From G963665495 sp963677785 (GTDB lineage: Bacteria; Desulfobacterota; Desulfovibrionia; Desulfovibrionales; Desulfovibrionaceae): a stretch of DNA of 64,000 nt. The notes beneath the pieces were generated by a model. The model had not been told where the DNA came from and ran no database searches. It was given only the letters and a program-made list of their open reading frames with translations. The DNA is taken from the NCBI GenBank assembly GCA_963677785.2, contig CAXXDH010000001.1, positions 434,001-498,000 on the forward strand. Reading direction: 5' to 3'. Position numbers and translations under genes: made by a program. Position 1 is the stretch's first letter, and each line of letters begins with the position of its first letter. Shown here piece after piece: positions 41,717 through 51,246 of the stretch.

Positions 41717-42880
41717 ATGGGCATGGCCAGCCAGAATGCAGTGGAAGGGTATCTTCCTCATTCAATAGAAGAGCCTTCGGTATTGATTATTGATGACGAA
41801 AATATCAATGTCATGGTGTTGAAAGGAATGTTGCAGGCTTCAGGGTTCAAAGCGTATACTTCAACGGACGGCATAGAAGGACGCAGCCTAGCTGCGGAAC
41901 ACTGTCCGGATGTGATACTTTTGGATATCATGATGCCTGGTGAGAACGGGTTTGATGTCTGCAGAAAACTCAAGCAGGATATCAATACCACGAATATCCC
42001 TATTATTTTTATTTCAGCTTTGAGTGATGTGGACAACAAGGTCCGTGGTCTGGAACTCGGCGCGGTTGACTATATTACCAAACCCTTTGAAAAGGCTGAA
42101 GTTGTGGCCAGGATACGGCTGCATTTGAAGTTGAAGCATGCGCAACGGGCTTTGATTGAAGAGCAGGCCGCGCGTCTGCAGCAGATTACCGACGCGCAGC
42201 AGTCTATGCTTGTACGGCCCGATGACTTGCCTGAAGCCAAATTTGCGGTCAAGTTTGCCCCGGCCCTGGAGGCCGGCGGAGATTTCTACGATGTCTTTTG
42301 TGTGGGGCGGAAAAGCTGCTGCTATTTTATCGCGGATATCAGCGGTCACGATATCGGGGCGTCCTTCGTCACTTCTTCGCTTAAGGTGCTGTTGCGGCAA
42401 AATTCCGGACCATTGTATACGCCGGAAGAAACATTGACCAACATGAATTCCGTTTTGAAAACGGTTCTTCCCAATGGTCGTTTTCTGACAGCGCAGGGCT
42501 GCTATATCAATCGCAGCTCAATGCAGATGACGCTGATCAATGCCGGGCATTTGCCGGCTGTTTATATAGACGAAACAGGTCAGGGGAGAACGATTGATGC
42601 GGAAGGTGATATCCTGGGTATCTTTGAGCATATTCTGTTTGTTCCGCAAATGCTGCGCGTCCGGCGGGGGGAACGGGTTTTCCTGTATACGGACGGCCTG
42701 TTGGAAAGATTCAAAGAAAATAAGATAGCACATTCACAATCTTTGCCGAAATTGATAGAGTTGGCTGAAAAAACTTTTACCACCCCTCTTGAAACAGCTG
42801 TGGAGCATATTTTTAGTGAATTATTAACAGGAGGCGGGGGGCAAGAGGACGATATACTTCTTATGGGGATTGAGGTTTGA
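41717..42880 (+). CDS. Response regulator with PP2C/SpoIIE (RsbU-like) phosphatase output
   Basis: 387 residues. The REC domain (about 21-140) has acidic residues IIDDEN, phospho-acceptor Asp-70 in VILLDIMMPGENG and the TKPF lysine. A short coiled linker (about 140-165) leads to a SpoIIE-type PP2C domain with metal-binding motifs AGGDFYDVF, IADISGHDIGAS, FLYTDGLLE and QEDDILLM. Such proteins dephosphorylate a STAS-domain antagonist when REC is phosphorylated. The likely kinase is the CheA three genes downstream and the likely substrates are the STAS domains encoded between them; both are inference from the operon. The next ATG follows 3 bp after the stop. Confidence 0.93.
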   Translation: MGMASQNAVEGYLPHSIEEPSVLIIDDENINVMVLKGMLQASGFKAYTSTDGIEGRSLAAEHCPDVILLDIMMPGENGFDVCRKLKQDINTTNIPIIFISALSDVDNKVRGLELGAVDYITKPFEKAEVVARIRLHLKLKHAQRALIEEQAARLQQITDAQQSMLVRPDDLPEAKFAVKFAPALEAGGDFYDVFCVGRKSCCYFIADISGHDIGASFVTSSLKVLLRQNSGPLYTPEETLTNMNSVLKTVLPNGRFLTAQGCYINRSSMQMTLINAGHLPAVYIDETGQGRTIDAEGDILGIFEHILFVPQMLRVRRGERVFLYTDGLLERFKENKIAHSQSLPKLIELAEKTFTTPLETAVEHIFSELLTGGGGQEDDILLMGIEV

Positions 42881-42883
42881 TGC

Positions 42884-43609
42884 ATGTTCGATATAGTACG
42901 GGATTCGGAGTCTTTGACAGTTACCATAGCCGCTGACCCTGCGAATATTGATCAGGCCTGTTTGGAAGCAAGAAAAATGCTCCATGAACATGGACTGGAA
43001 AAGGAATCATTCGCAGTGTTGCTTGGAATGCGTGAAGCACTTTCCAATGCCATCAACCACGGCTGCAACTCAGACCCGGAAAAGCAGGTTGTCTTTTTTT
43101 TGGGGATCTCCGAAGGAGAACTGACAATACGTGTGGAAGACAGCGGGCCCGGCTTCAACTGGGCTGCTTACTCGTTTGATCCACCTGGTACTGAGAGCCA
43201 GCATGGCCGCGGATTGTCCATAATGAAAAATTATTTTCAGCAGGTCAGTTACAATGAAACTGGTAATCAGGTCGTGATGAAAAAAGCATATACAAAGGGG
43301 GCAAGGATGAGTGAAATTCTAATAGAAGGCGACAGCGCAGTAGTTGTGCCGCAACATGATATTGTCTCCACAATGGTAAATGAATTCAGACAGGAGCTTA
43401 AGGAACTTATTGATAAAGGTGTCAACGACGTTACCCTGGATCTTTCCGCAGTGGAAATGATGGATTCAATTGGCATGGGATTGCTTATTGCCGCATACAA
43501 TTCATTGAGAAAACGCCAGGGAAAATTGAAGTTGGTCAATGTTACAAATGATATTTTGGGATTGTTGCGTACAATGCGTTTGGATAAACACTTTGAGATA
43601 TCCGCTTAA
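42884..43609 (+). CDS. Fused HATPase (RsbW-like) and STAS (RsbV-like) protein
   Basis: 241 residues. The N-terminal half (about 1-138) is an HATPase_c anti-sigma-type kinase with N-box MREALSNAINHGCN and G-boxes VEDSGPGFNW and GRGLSIMKNY. The C-terminal half (about 142-241) is a STAS domain with LDLSAVEMMDSIGMGLLI, whose Ser is the usual phosphorylation site. Kinase and antagonist are normally separate; here they are one chain. A strong AAAGGGGG sequence stands 5 nt before an internal ATG at 43307, which would also yield a free 100-residue STAS protein. It lies between the REC-PP2C and Hpt-STAS genes. Confidence 0.92.
   Translation: MFDIVRDSESLTVTIAADPANIDQACLEARKMLHEHGLEKESFAVLLGMREALSNAINHGCNSDPEKQVVFFLGISEGELTIRVEDSGPGFNWAAYSFDPPGTESQHGRGLSIMKNYFQQVSYNETGNQVVMKKAYTKGARMSEILIEGDSAVVVPQHDIVSTMVNEFRQELKELIDKGVNDVTLDLSAVEMMDSIGMGLLIAAYNSLRKRQGKLKLVNVTNDILGLLRTMRLDKHFEISA
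43294..43309 (+). promoter_or_regulatory. Internal ribosome binding site and start for a separate STAS protein
   Basis: AAAGGGGGCAAGG precedes the in-frame ATG at 43307 with good spacing. Translation from here would make residues 142-241, exactly the STAS domain. Confidence 0.5.
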
Positions 43610-43630
43610 CTCAATTCAAGAGGCCGCTCC

Positions 43631-44830
43631 ATGGATGATTCCATTCTTCAAATGTTTCTCGAGGATACGCGAGAGCACCTTACCGATATTGAAACGGATC
43701 TTCTGGATATAGAAGAAGCCGGCGCTGAATTTGATCTGGAACTGGTCAACAAGGTTTTTCGTACGGCCCATTCTATCAAAGGCAGCGCAGCGTTTTTATC
43801 TTTGAACAACATCAGAGATCTTTCGCATAAAATCGAAAACGTTCTCGATATGATACGCTCGCGGCAAATTGAGCCCACCTCAAAAGTCGTCAACATAACC
43901 CTTCGGGCTTTTGATCGCCTGGAGGAGATGATCGACGACATCAACAACAGCGACAGTTTGGACATTTCGGAGCATGTCGCTGCGCTGGGCGATATTGTCA
44001 CCTCCAGTTTGTCCACGGAAGAGCGCGAACAGACCACGACATTCATCCCCATACTGCTGCCTCAGGGGAAAGAAGTCTTTTCTCTATCCGAACTCGAGTA
44101 TAAACAAGCCAAAAAGGGCGGCAACTTTATTTATCTAGTGGAATACGACCTGATTCATGACGTGCATCAAAAAGGAAAAACACCACTGGATTTGCTCAAG
44201 GGGCTGGAGTCCAGCGGACGTATCCTGGATTGCCGTATGGATATTTCCACGGTGGGAGATCTGGACGGCGAACTCAGCAACCGCATCCCGTTTTATCTGC
44301 TTTTTGCCACCATCCTTGAGCCTGATCTCGTAAAAGCCATTTTTCTTGTGTCCGATACCTTTGTTCATGTTGTGGACGACTCGGGCCGGCTGCTCTCCTT
44401 GCAGGAGGAGCCGGAGGAATCGGCGGCATTGGATGCGGGTGATCCGCCGGACAATGGAGCAGAGCTTCCGCACACGGAGGAACTACCTGCCCCGGCTCCT
44501 GCTGCCGCACAGCCCGCAACAGCAAGCATCAAAAAGGAATGGACCATCTCCGGAGCCGTTTCCATCAGTAATTGCTCGCAGTTGAAGTCCGATCTCATCG
44601 AAATGCTGCAGACGTATAAGGAAATCTGCATTGACATGTCCGGGATTACTTCCGCGGATCTTGCCTTTCTCCAGTTAATGGTCGCATCCATCCGCACGGC
44701 CAGAGAAAAGGGAATAGAATTGTATTGCCAAGGCGGCGCCCCGGAACCATTGCAAACTCTCGCTGAGCGCGCAGGCATTGTGGATCTCCATAACGACAAG
44801 GTATTCAAAGGCTTTTTTCGTATTAATTGA
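43631..44830 (+). CDS. Hpt domain - middle domain - STAS protein
   Basis: 399 residues. The N-terminal Hpt domain has His-47 in TAHSIKGSAAF, the site of phosphotransfer. A middle region (about 140-260) beginning LPQGKEVFSLSELEYKQAKK resembles a domain also seen in the downstream CheA between Hpt and linker. A Pro/Ala-rich linker (about 285-305) leads to a C-terminal STAS domain with CIDMSGITSADLAFLQLMVA. It would let His-Asp relay meet STAS-based partner switching. Ribosome binding site AAGAGG. The operon context supports this; the direction of signalling is unknown. Confidence 0.9.
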   Translation: MDDSILQMFLEDTREHLTDIETDLLDIEEAGAEFDLELVNKVFRTAHSIKGSAAFLSLNNIRDLSHKIENVLDMIRSRQIEPTSKVVNITLRAFDRLEEMIDDINNSDSLDISEHVAALGDIVTSSLSTEEREQTTTFIPILLPQGKEVFSLSELEYKQAKKGGNFIYLVEYDLIHDVHQKGKTPLDLLKGLESSGRILDCRMDISTVGDLDGELSNRIPFYLLFATILEPDLVKAIFLVSDTFVHVVDDSGRLLSLQEEPEESAALDAGDPPDNGAELPHTEELPAPAPAAAQPATASIKKEWTISGAVSISNCSQLKSDLIEMLQTYKEICIDMSGITSADLAFLQLMVASIRTAREKGIELYCQGGAPEPLQTLAERAGIVDLHNDKVFKGFFRIN

Positions 44831-44882
44831 CGAGGACTCCGGGCTTTGCTCGTGATGGCGCGTCTGGAGGACGAAAGCGCAT

Positions 44883-47144
44883 ATGCTTGATAAAGACCAG
44901 ATGAATCAACTCATTCGTGAAGAAGTTTCCGAACTTCTAGCCGAAATGGAACAGGCCCTGCTTGAATTGGAGCAGACTCCGGATGAGATGTCTCTTGTCA
45001 ACAGGGTGTTTCGGGCAATGCATACGGTCAAGGGCGCCGCGAACATGTTTGGATTCAACGATGTGGCCTCGTTGACCCATGAGGTCGAATCCCTGTTCGA
45101 CGCGGTGCGTACCGGCAGGATTTCCGTATCACGCCGCGTCCTGGATGTAGGTCTGCTGGCCAAGGATTTAACTTGGCAGTTGATAGAAGAACCGGAGGAT
45201 GCGCAGGTTCTCGCGGACAAAGACGCCTTGCTGGAAAAGATTGTTGCAATCTCTTCGGGCTCGGCGGAAGCAGCCCCCGAGGAAGCCGCGGTCTCCGGGC
45301 CGGAGCAGCAAAGCGTACCGCCGGATACGCCTGCAGAAGGTTCCGGACTCGCTAAGGATCTCGATACGCCGGAAGAGGCCAGTTATGCCATTCGTTATAG
45401 TCCTGGCGGCCCGGAGATGCTTTCTTTGACGGATCCGCTTGCTGCTCTCGACGAACTGTGCACTCTGGGAAATTGCATCATCTTTACGCACATGGAAGAT
45501 GTGGACGCCCTTGAGAATTTGCAGGAAGACGCGTGTTCGATCTGGTGGGAAATTTTGCTTACCAAGCAACCGGAAGAAGCGGATCTGGACCGGTTGAACG
45601 ATGTGTTCATTTTTGTGGACGACCCGGACAATGCCCAAGTGGAGCCCGTTGAGGACCCGTTGGCCTGGATAAGCGAGCGGGAGCAGTTTTTTGCCGCACA
45701 GGAAGACTGGACCGGATTGCCCGTCCACGAAGCTTTGCCAGATGTTTCTCCTGAAGTTTTGCCTGACCCCGTCGAGGAAACGGCAGCGCCATCCGAGGCG
45801 CCAGCCCCTCCCCTGCAGCCTGTCGAGCCTGCTCCTGCACCAAAAAAAGAACCCGCATCGCAACAGGGCAGTGCTTCTGCTCCTGGTCCAGAAGCGGCGC
45901 CTGCCCCTGTCCGGGAGATAAAAGCTGCACCCCCTCAGAAGAAAACGCCTGCAGCTGCCAGAAATTCTAAAACAAAAATTGAAAGTAGCAGCATCCGTGT
46001 GGATGCCTACAAACTGGACGACATGGTGGCCCTGGTGGGCGAACTGGTCATTGCCCAGGCACGGCTTTCACAAGTCGTCAACCACTTTCACGATCCTTCT
46101 TTGCAAGGAGTGGTGGAAGAGTTGGAACTGCTGAGCAATTCCTTGCGCGACAGAACATTGAGCATGCGTATGCTGCCCATAGGCACCACGTTCGATAGAT
46201 TTCGCCGCTTGGTCAGGGACCTTTCCCAGGAACTGGGCAAGGAAATCCGGCTGGAGACCCTGGGGGCGGAAACCGAATTGGATAAAACAGTTATCGAACA
46301 ACTTGGTGATCCGCTCGTCCATCTGCTGCGCAATGCCATTGATCACGGCATTGAAATTCCCGACGAACGCTTTGCCAAGGGCAAAAAACGAGCGGGGAAG
46401 ATTCTGCTGTCTGCCGAGCATTCGGGCGGCCATGTTCTGATTTCCATCAAGGACGACGGCAAAGGCCTTGATCGCGAGCGCATAGCGGCAAAAGGTATTG
46501 AACGCGGCCTGATCACGGACGCTTCCAACATGTCGGACAAGGAAGTCTTCGGATTGATATTTCAGCCGGGATTTTCAACAGCGGAAAAAGTGACCAATGT
46601 TTCTGGCCGGGGCGTCGGCATGGACGTGGTCAAAAAGAATATCGGCCAGTTGCGGGGCACGGTGGAGATCGATAGTGAAACAGGCGCAGGGACCACCGTA
46701 ACGGTCAAACTGCCCCTGACTCTTGCCATCATTGAAGGGCTGCAGGTCCGCGTGGGAAAGGAATATTTCGTTATTCCGCTTGCTTCCGTACAGGAATGTG
46801 TGGAGCTGGCCCAGGAGGACATTCCCGCCGACAAGGGCAATCCAAAAAAGATAATCAATTTGCGCAATGAAATCGTGCCCTACATCAGGCTGCGGGAATG
46901 GTTTGCCGTTCCTGGGGAGAGGCCCATCATCGAGCAGATTATCATTGCAGGAGACAACACCTCCCGAACCGGCATCGTGGTGGATGAAGTGGTCGGACAG
47001 CAGCAGACCGTGATCAAAAGCCTGGGCAAGATCTTCAAAGATGTTCAGGAAATTTCCGGGGCGACTATCAAAGGCGACGGCACCATGGCACTTATTCTGG
47101 ACGTGCCTACGCTTATCCGCAAAGTCCACGCCGAGCGCGGATAG
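44883..47144 (+). CDS. cheA: Chemotaxis-type histidine kinase CheA
   Basis: 753 residues. The order is Hpt with His-47 in MHTVKGAANMFG, a middle domain (about 155-270), a Pro/Ala-rich linker (about 285-365), a dimerisation domain containing MVALVGELVIAQARLSQ, HATPase with LRNAIDHGIE (N-box), IKDDGKGLD and GRGVGMDVV, and a CheW-like domain at the C-terminus (from about 620). All catalytic boxes are intact. It phosphorylates itself on His-47 and should pass phosphate to REC domains, most simply the REC-PP2C protein of the same operon. No CheW, CheY, CheR, CheB or MCP is encoded nearby, so its receptor input is open. Confidence 0.94.
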   Translation: MLDKDQMNQLIREEVSELLAEMEQALLELEQTPDEMSLVNRVFRAMHTVKGAANMFGFNDVASLTHEVESLFDAVRTGRISVSRRVLDVGLLAKDLTWQLIEEPEDAQVLADKDALLEKIVAISSGSAEAAPEEAAVSGPEQQSVPPDTPAEGSGLAKDLDTPEEASYAIRYSPGGPEMLSLTDPLAALDELCTLGNCIIFTHMEDVDALENLQEDACSIWWEILLTKQPEEADLDRLNDVFIFVDDPDNAQVEPVEDPLAWISEREQFFAAQEDWTGLPVHEALPDVSPEVLPDPVEETAAPSEAPAPPLQPVEPAPAPKKEPASQQGSASAPGPEAAPAPVREIKAAPPQKKTPAAARNSKTKIESSSIRVDAYKLDDMVALVGELVIAQARLSQVVNHFHDPSLQGVVEELELLSNSLRDRTLSMRMLPIGTTFDRFRRLVRDLSQELGKEIRLETLGAETELDKTVIEQLGDPLVHLLRNAIDHGIEIPDERFAKGKKRAGKILLSAEHSGGHVLISIKDDGKGLDRERIAAKGIERGLITDASNMSDKEVFGLIFQPGFSTAEKVTNVSGRGVGMDVVKKNIGQLRGTVEIDSETGAGTTVTVKLPLTLAIIEGLQVRVGKEYFVIPLASVQECVELAQEDIPADKGNPKKIINLRNEIVPYIRLREWFAVPGERPIIEQIIIAGDNTSRTGIVVDEVVGQQQTVIKSLGKIFKDVQEISGATIKGDGTMALILDVPTLIRKVHAERG

Positions 47145-47478
47145 CTTTATTTCTCTCTGGTTGCCGCAGCCGGCGCTTCAATCATAAGCTGCGGCTAACA
47201 ATCTGAAGGTGGTTTTTCCGTTTGTCTGGAGAAGAGGCTGCAAGCGCTCCGTGGCTCAAAAAGCCTTTGCAAAGATTCCTGATCCTCCCCAATATTTTTT
47301 GATTGGCAGTTGCGTTGCCGGGCTATAAGGTTGCTCTTTTGTTTTACAGCACGTTAAAAAAGGTAACAGTTTGTGGAGAGCCCGGAGAAATTTTTTTCCA
47401 AAAGATTCTCTGGCCGCAGGAGGCGTTTTTGTCTGCTCTCGTCTTGAACAGGCGTCATACTTTGGCAGGCGCGCAGCT

Positions 47479-48582
47479 TTGAATATTTGTTTCGTGAACA
47501 GCAACCGGGCCTGGGGTGGGGGCGAAAAATGGCATCTTGCGCATGCTCTCCATCTGCGCGATACGGGCTGCCGGGTTTTTTTGCTGGCCGCCCATGGCAG
47601 CGCCCTGGCACAACGGGCGGCGGACGAGCCGGGCATCGAATTACGGACTCTGTCGCTGACTAACTGCAGCTTTTTGAATCCTCTGCTGCTGTTTCGCCTC
47701 CGGATGTTTTTCCGGGCGCAGAACATTTCAGCCGTGCTGCTCGGGTTGCCGCGCGATCTCAAAGCGGCCGGTCCGGCAGCCCGTCTGGCGGGCGTACAGC
47801 GGATCATCTATCGCCGCGGCATGGGCATTCCTGTGGCCGATACGCTGCTGAACCGCTGGCTATACGGGCGTGTTCTGACGGATCTGATCGTCAATTCGCA
47901 GGATACGCGGCGGGCCGTGCTGGCGCGGAATGCGCGGCTGCTGGCTCCGGAGCGGATCCATCTGCTGCACAATCCGGTGGATTTCGCCTCTTCAGATGCC
48001 GGGGCGCCGGAAATGGTGGATCCCTTGATCCGCCGCAATCCGGGGACGCTGGTCATCGGCAATGCGGGGCGGCTTGTTCCGCAAAAGGGACAGGCGCATC
48101 TGCTTGATGCTGCGGCCGAACTGCGCGGACAGGGGCTGGATTTTGTGGTGGTCATCGCGGGCGAAGGCCCGTTGCGCGGTGAGCTGGAAGCCAGAGCCAA
48201 AGCTTTGGGCATTGCGGAACAAGTCCGCTTTTTGGGCTTTGTCGCGGACATGCGGCGTTTTTATCGGGAAATCGACGTGCTGGCCTTCCCGTCTTTATGG
48301 GAGGGCTTTGCCAATGCGCCGCTGGAAGCCATGGCCGCGGGCAAACCCGTGGTGGCCTTTGCTGTCAGCAGCCTGCCCGAGCAGGTGCGCGATGGTGAAA
48401 ACGGCCTGCTGGCGTCCTGTGGCGATGCCGTTGCCCTGGCAAAAGCCCTGGCCCGGCTGGAGGATCCGGAACTGCGCCAGAGGTTGGGGGACAACGGCCG
48501 GCATTGGGTACGTGCCGCGTTTGCGCCCGAAGTGCTGTTGCCGGCCTTCGAGCGTATCGTATTCGACAGAGGAGCAACATAG
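47479..48582 (+). CDS. Glycosyltransferase family 4 protein
   Basis: About 367 residues from TTG 47479 (start of the GT-B fold LNICFVNSNRAWGGGEKWHL); the open frame begins at 47371, so the exact start is uncertain. The N-terminal donor loop GGGEKW and the C-terminal NAGRLVPQKGQAHLLDA, ...FPSLWEGFANAPLEAMAAGKPV block with the EX7E motif identify GT4. It probably adds a sugar to lipopolysaccharide or another surface glycan at the inner membrane. It is the first of a run with ruvX and mltG, possibly cotranscribed. Confidence 0.9.
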   Translation: MNICFVNSNRAWGGGEKWHLAHALHLRDTGCRVFLLAAHGSALAQRAADEPGIELRTLSLTNCSFLNPLLLFRLRMFFRAQNISAVLLGLPRDLKAAGPAARLAGVQRIIYRRGMGIPVADTLLNRWLYGRVLTDLIVNSQDTRRAVLARNARLLAPERIHLLHNPVDFASSDAGAPEMVDPLIRRNPGTLVIGNAGRLVPQKGQAHLLDAAAELRGQGLDFVVVIAGEGPLRGELEARAKALGIAEQVRFLGFVADMRRFYREIDVLAFPSLWEGFANAPLEAMAAGKPVVAFAVSSLPEQVRDGENGLLASCGDAVALAKALARLEDPELRQRLGDNGRHWVRAAFAPEVLLPAFERIVFDRGAT

Positions 48583-48718
48583 TGTTTTTTCTTGCTTCCA
48601 GCTGGGAGAGAGAAACTGTCCGAATTTTTTACCAGACTTTTACAGTTCAAGTTTTGGAAATTCAAAGAACCTGTTGGTAAAGTTTTTTGGCCGCCGAAGG
48701 CCTGCTGCGGGAGTTCGT

Positions 48719-49186
48719 ATGCGTTTGCTGGGCATAGATTTCGGGATCAAACGGGTGGGACTGGCTGTGACCGACCCGGACGCCAGACTGGCCTTTCCCT
48801 TAAAAACAGTATACAAATCCACGCGGGATAAGCTGTTTTCCGAACTGTTGGAGGTCATTGAGGCCGAAGCGGTTGAAGCCATAGTCCTGGGGCTGCCGGG
48901 TGGTCCGGAAAGCAGGCAAGGGGTGGACGCCGCTGCCGGAGAAGAGCAATTGATAGTCCGCCAGATTCGCAATTTCGCGGAAAGATTGAAACGGCGAACC
49001 GATCTGCCCATCCATTTTGTAGACGAAAGTTACAGTTCTTTGGAGGCCGAACAACGCCTGCATGAGGCCGGGGTTCGGGGAAAACGCTTCAAGGCAACAC
49101 TGGACCAGCATGCGGCTGTGTTGATTTTGGAAACATTCATCAAAACACGGCTGCGTGAAACAACACCAACGGATTCTGATGCGTAA
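48719..49186 (+). CDS. ruvX: RuvX/YqgF-family Holliday junction resolvase-like nuclease
   Basis: 155 residues, slightly longer than the usual about 140. ATG 48719 has GCGGGAG upstream. RNase H-like fold: IDFGIKRVGLAVTD at the N-terminus with catalytic Asp-6, VLGLPGG near 60 and FVDESYSSLEAE near 101 with acidic residues. In bacteria this protein is linked to pre-16S rRNA 5' processing and to resolvase activity. It overlaps the start of mltG. The 137 bp upstream carry a GCCGCCGAAGGC repeat word. Confidence 0.93.
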   Translation: MRLLGIDFGIKRVGLAVTDPDARLAFPLKTVYKSTRDKLFSELLEVIEAEAVEAIVLGLPGGPESRQGVDAAAGEEQLIVRQIRNFAERLKRRTDLPIHFVDESYSSLEAEQRLHEAGVRGKRFKATLDQHAAVLILETFIKTRLRETTPTDSDA

Positions 49187-50198
49187 ATTAGTCCTCTGTT
49201 TTGTCGGCCTGTTATTTCTGTCCATTATCATCGGGACCGCCATGATCGGCTATGAGGCCTTCCGTTTTCTCAAGGTGCCCCCTGCAAAGCCGGGGCGCGA
49301 GGTGCTGGTGGATATCCCGCAGGGCGAAACCTTCACGAGTATTGCGGCAATGCTGGAAAAGAAGGGCGTCATTCGCAACGAACAGTACTTCCGGCTTCTG
49401 GCCAAATATGAGAAAAAACTCGGCAAGATCCAGGCTGGAGAATTCAAACTCAGCACCGGCTGGAAGCCACAGCGGGTACTGGATACGCTGGTTTCCGGCC
49501 AGCCCATACTCTACAAACTGTCCATCCCCGAAGGGCTGACCTGGTGGCAGACCGCCGAACTGGTGGAAAAGGCCGGATACGCGGACGTTGATGATTTCGC
49601 CAAGGCCGTAAGAGACCCGGAACTGCTCAAAACGTACCATATCCCATTCGACACCGCCGAGGGATTTCTTTTTCCCGAAACCTATCTTCTGAAGCGTCCG
49701 GACAAGAAAGACGCCAGGGCCATTGTGGAACTGCTGCTCAAATCCTTTTGGGAACGGACCAAGGGGATCTGGAAACAGAATCCTCCGGATCCCAAGCGGG
49801 TCCGCAGGCTCGTGATTCTGGCTTCATTGGTGGAAAAAGAAACCGGCGTGGGTGCGGAACGCCGGCGCGTTGCCGGAGTGTATCAACAGCGCCTGGATCG
49901 GAAGATGTTGCTGCAATGCGATCCCACGGTGATCTACGGCCTCGGACAGGCCTTCAGCGGCAACATCACCCGCAAAAACCTGGAAGACAAGAAGAATTCG
50001 TACAATACCTACCAACACCCGGGCCTGCCGCCCGGCCCCATCGCCTCACCCGGCCTGAAATCCCTGCAGGCGGCCGCCGATCCGGAGGAGCACGATTTCC
50101 TTTATTTCGTGTCCAAAGGAGACGGTTCGCACTACTTCAGCAAGAACCTCAAGGAACACAACCGCGCGGTATACAAGTACCAGTTGAAACGGAAATAG
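49179..50198 (+). CDS. mltG: Endolytic murein transglycosylase MltG
   Basis: 339 residues from ATG 49179; GTG 49155 is an alternative. One N-terminal transmembrane helix (about 5-25), a LysM-like domain (about 40-110) and the YceG domain follow. The catalytic Glu is in ASLVEKETG, and NTYQHPGLPPGPIASPG, the family hallmark, lies near the end. It cuts nascent glycan strands at the membrane and limits their length. It overlaps ruvX by 8 bp, the usual ruvX-mltG pairing in deltaproteobacteria. Confidence 0.95.
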   Translation: MRKLVLCFVGLLFLSIIIGTAMIGYEAFRFLKVPPAKPGREVLVDIPQGETFTSIAAMLEKKGVIRNEQYFRLLAKYEKKLGKIQAGEFKLSTGWKPQRVLDTLVSGQPILYKLSIPEGLTWWQTAELVEKAGYADVDDFAKAVRDPELLKTYHIPFDTAEGFLFPETYLLKRPDKKDARAIVELLLKSFWERTKGIWKQNPPDPKRVRRLVILASLVEKETGVGAERRRVAGVYQQRLDRKMLLQCDPTVIYGLGQAFSGNITRKNLEDKKNSYNTYQHPGLPPGPIASPGLKSLQAAADPEEHDFLYFVSKGDGSHYFSKNLKEHNRAVYKYQLKRK

Positions 50199-50779
50199 TT
50201 CGTTCGCTCTGCACGGGCCGACTCGTTGTCCGGCGCCACCAGCATTGTCCGCTGCGTACGGGGCAATGGCATTGGAACGTAAACGGCTTGCGCCGCCAGG
50301 TGCTTGTTGTCAGGACTGTGCTGCAGGCGATCTGCAAGAAATTGCGTGGAATTTTGGGTATAAAACGGTGACGCATGAACCCCAGGAATGATCGCCGCCG
50401 CGTACGTGGATGCGTATCCCCCTGAGTCCACGGGCGACGGCAAATCATTCTTTCTGAGGCATGGGCTGCCCTTTGTTGAATCGGAGAGGCGGGAGAAGGC
50501 GTTCCGTTTATATGGCGTTGGCTCCTTTCCACAAGGAACGCCGGGTACCTCTCCGATCGCAAAAGTAGTCTATGCGGGAACTGCCTTGCGCGGACATGGA
50601 GGTAGAACCGCAGCCAAAGGCAATTCAAATCTGGAGATACTGCTGCTTATTTGTTGCTTGGAGCTGTTTCCTCTGCGGGTATGCTGCTGGATCGGATGCA
50701 TCCGGCACAGGCCGCGGAACGCGCAAACGGTAGTATCAATAACTAAATAAAATTGTTGAAAAAATAAAATTTTGCTGAT
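50199..50779. other. Intergenic region after mltG, possibly with gene debris
   Basis: About 580 bp. A stretch at 50633-50746 reads LLLGAVSSAGMLLDRMHPAQ in one frame up to a stop, protein-like in composition, but there is no start or family match; it may be the end of a decayed gene. AT content rises sharply after 50740. Confidence 0.4.
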
Positions 50780-50894
50780 TTTCTTTATATAAAACTATTA
50801 TTTGCTACAGATAATTTGCATATTACTCTGAAAGAAAAAAACATGACAATAGGTACCATACCCAAATTTGAAAAATTGTCAGAAGAAAGATGAG
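50780..50894 (+). repeat. 115-bp direct repeat, left copy
   Basis: Matches 57255-57369 at 114 of 115 positions by eye (T versus C in ATAAT/CTGCAT). Contains ATGACAATAGGTACC, opening a 16-codon frame that ends TGA. The two copies enclose 6.4 kb of IS and remnant genes. Confidence 0.85.
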
Positions 50895-51240
50895 CAAGAT
50901 CTTTGATGGAGAGTTCGCAGTAACTCCGCCTCACCGAGGAAAGATTTATTCCGTCTTTCGCCCCCGCAGACAGAGGGACGGCCTGCCTGTGATTATCAAA
51001 TCACCGGCAAGGCGTTTTTCTTTGGAACAGGAAATGCGGGTATATAATCAGGCAGCGCAGCATGTCAGGCAGTTGAGTCAAAAATTGATACGCTGCGCCA
51101 ACCGCGGAGTGCTTGCATCTTTCACATGAACTTCATGATGCCGTGGCGCAGAATATACTTTCCATTTCCATACACTATGAAGCTTTGCAAAAAGGATATA
51201 TTCCAACGGAGCAGCACGATGCGTATTTGAATATGCTCGG
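50892..51240 (+). pseudogene. Remnant of a sensor histidine kinase (HisKA_3 type)
   Basis: An ATG frame from about 50890 gives MSKIFDGEFAVTPPHRGKIY, then RQLSQKLIR, the X-region that precedes HisKA_3 domains, and stops at 51129. A second frame then gives ELHDAVAQNILSISIHYEAL, with the phospho-acceptor His of the HisKA_3 box, up to about 51270. At least one frameshift and probably an internal deletion separate the two. No HATPase domain remains. Confidence 0.7.
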
Positions 51241-51246
51241 TACAGT

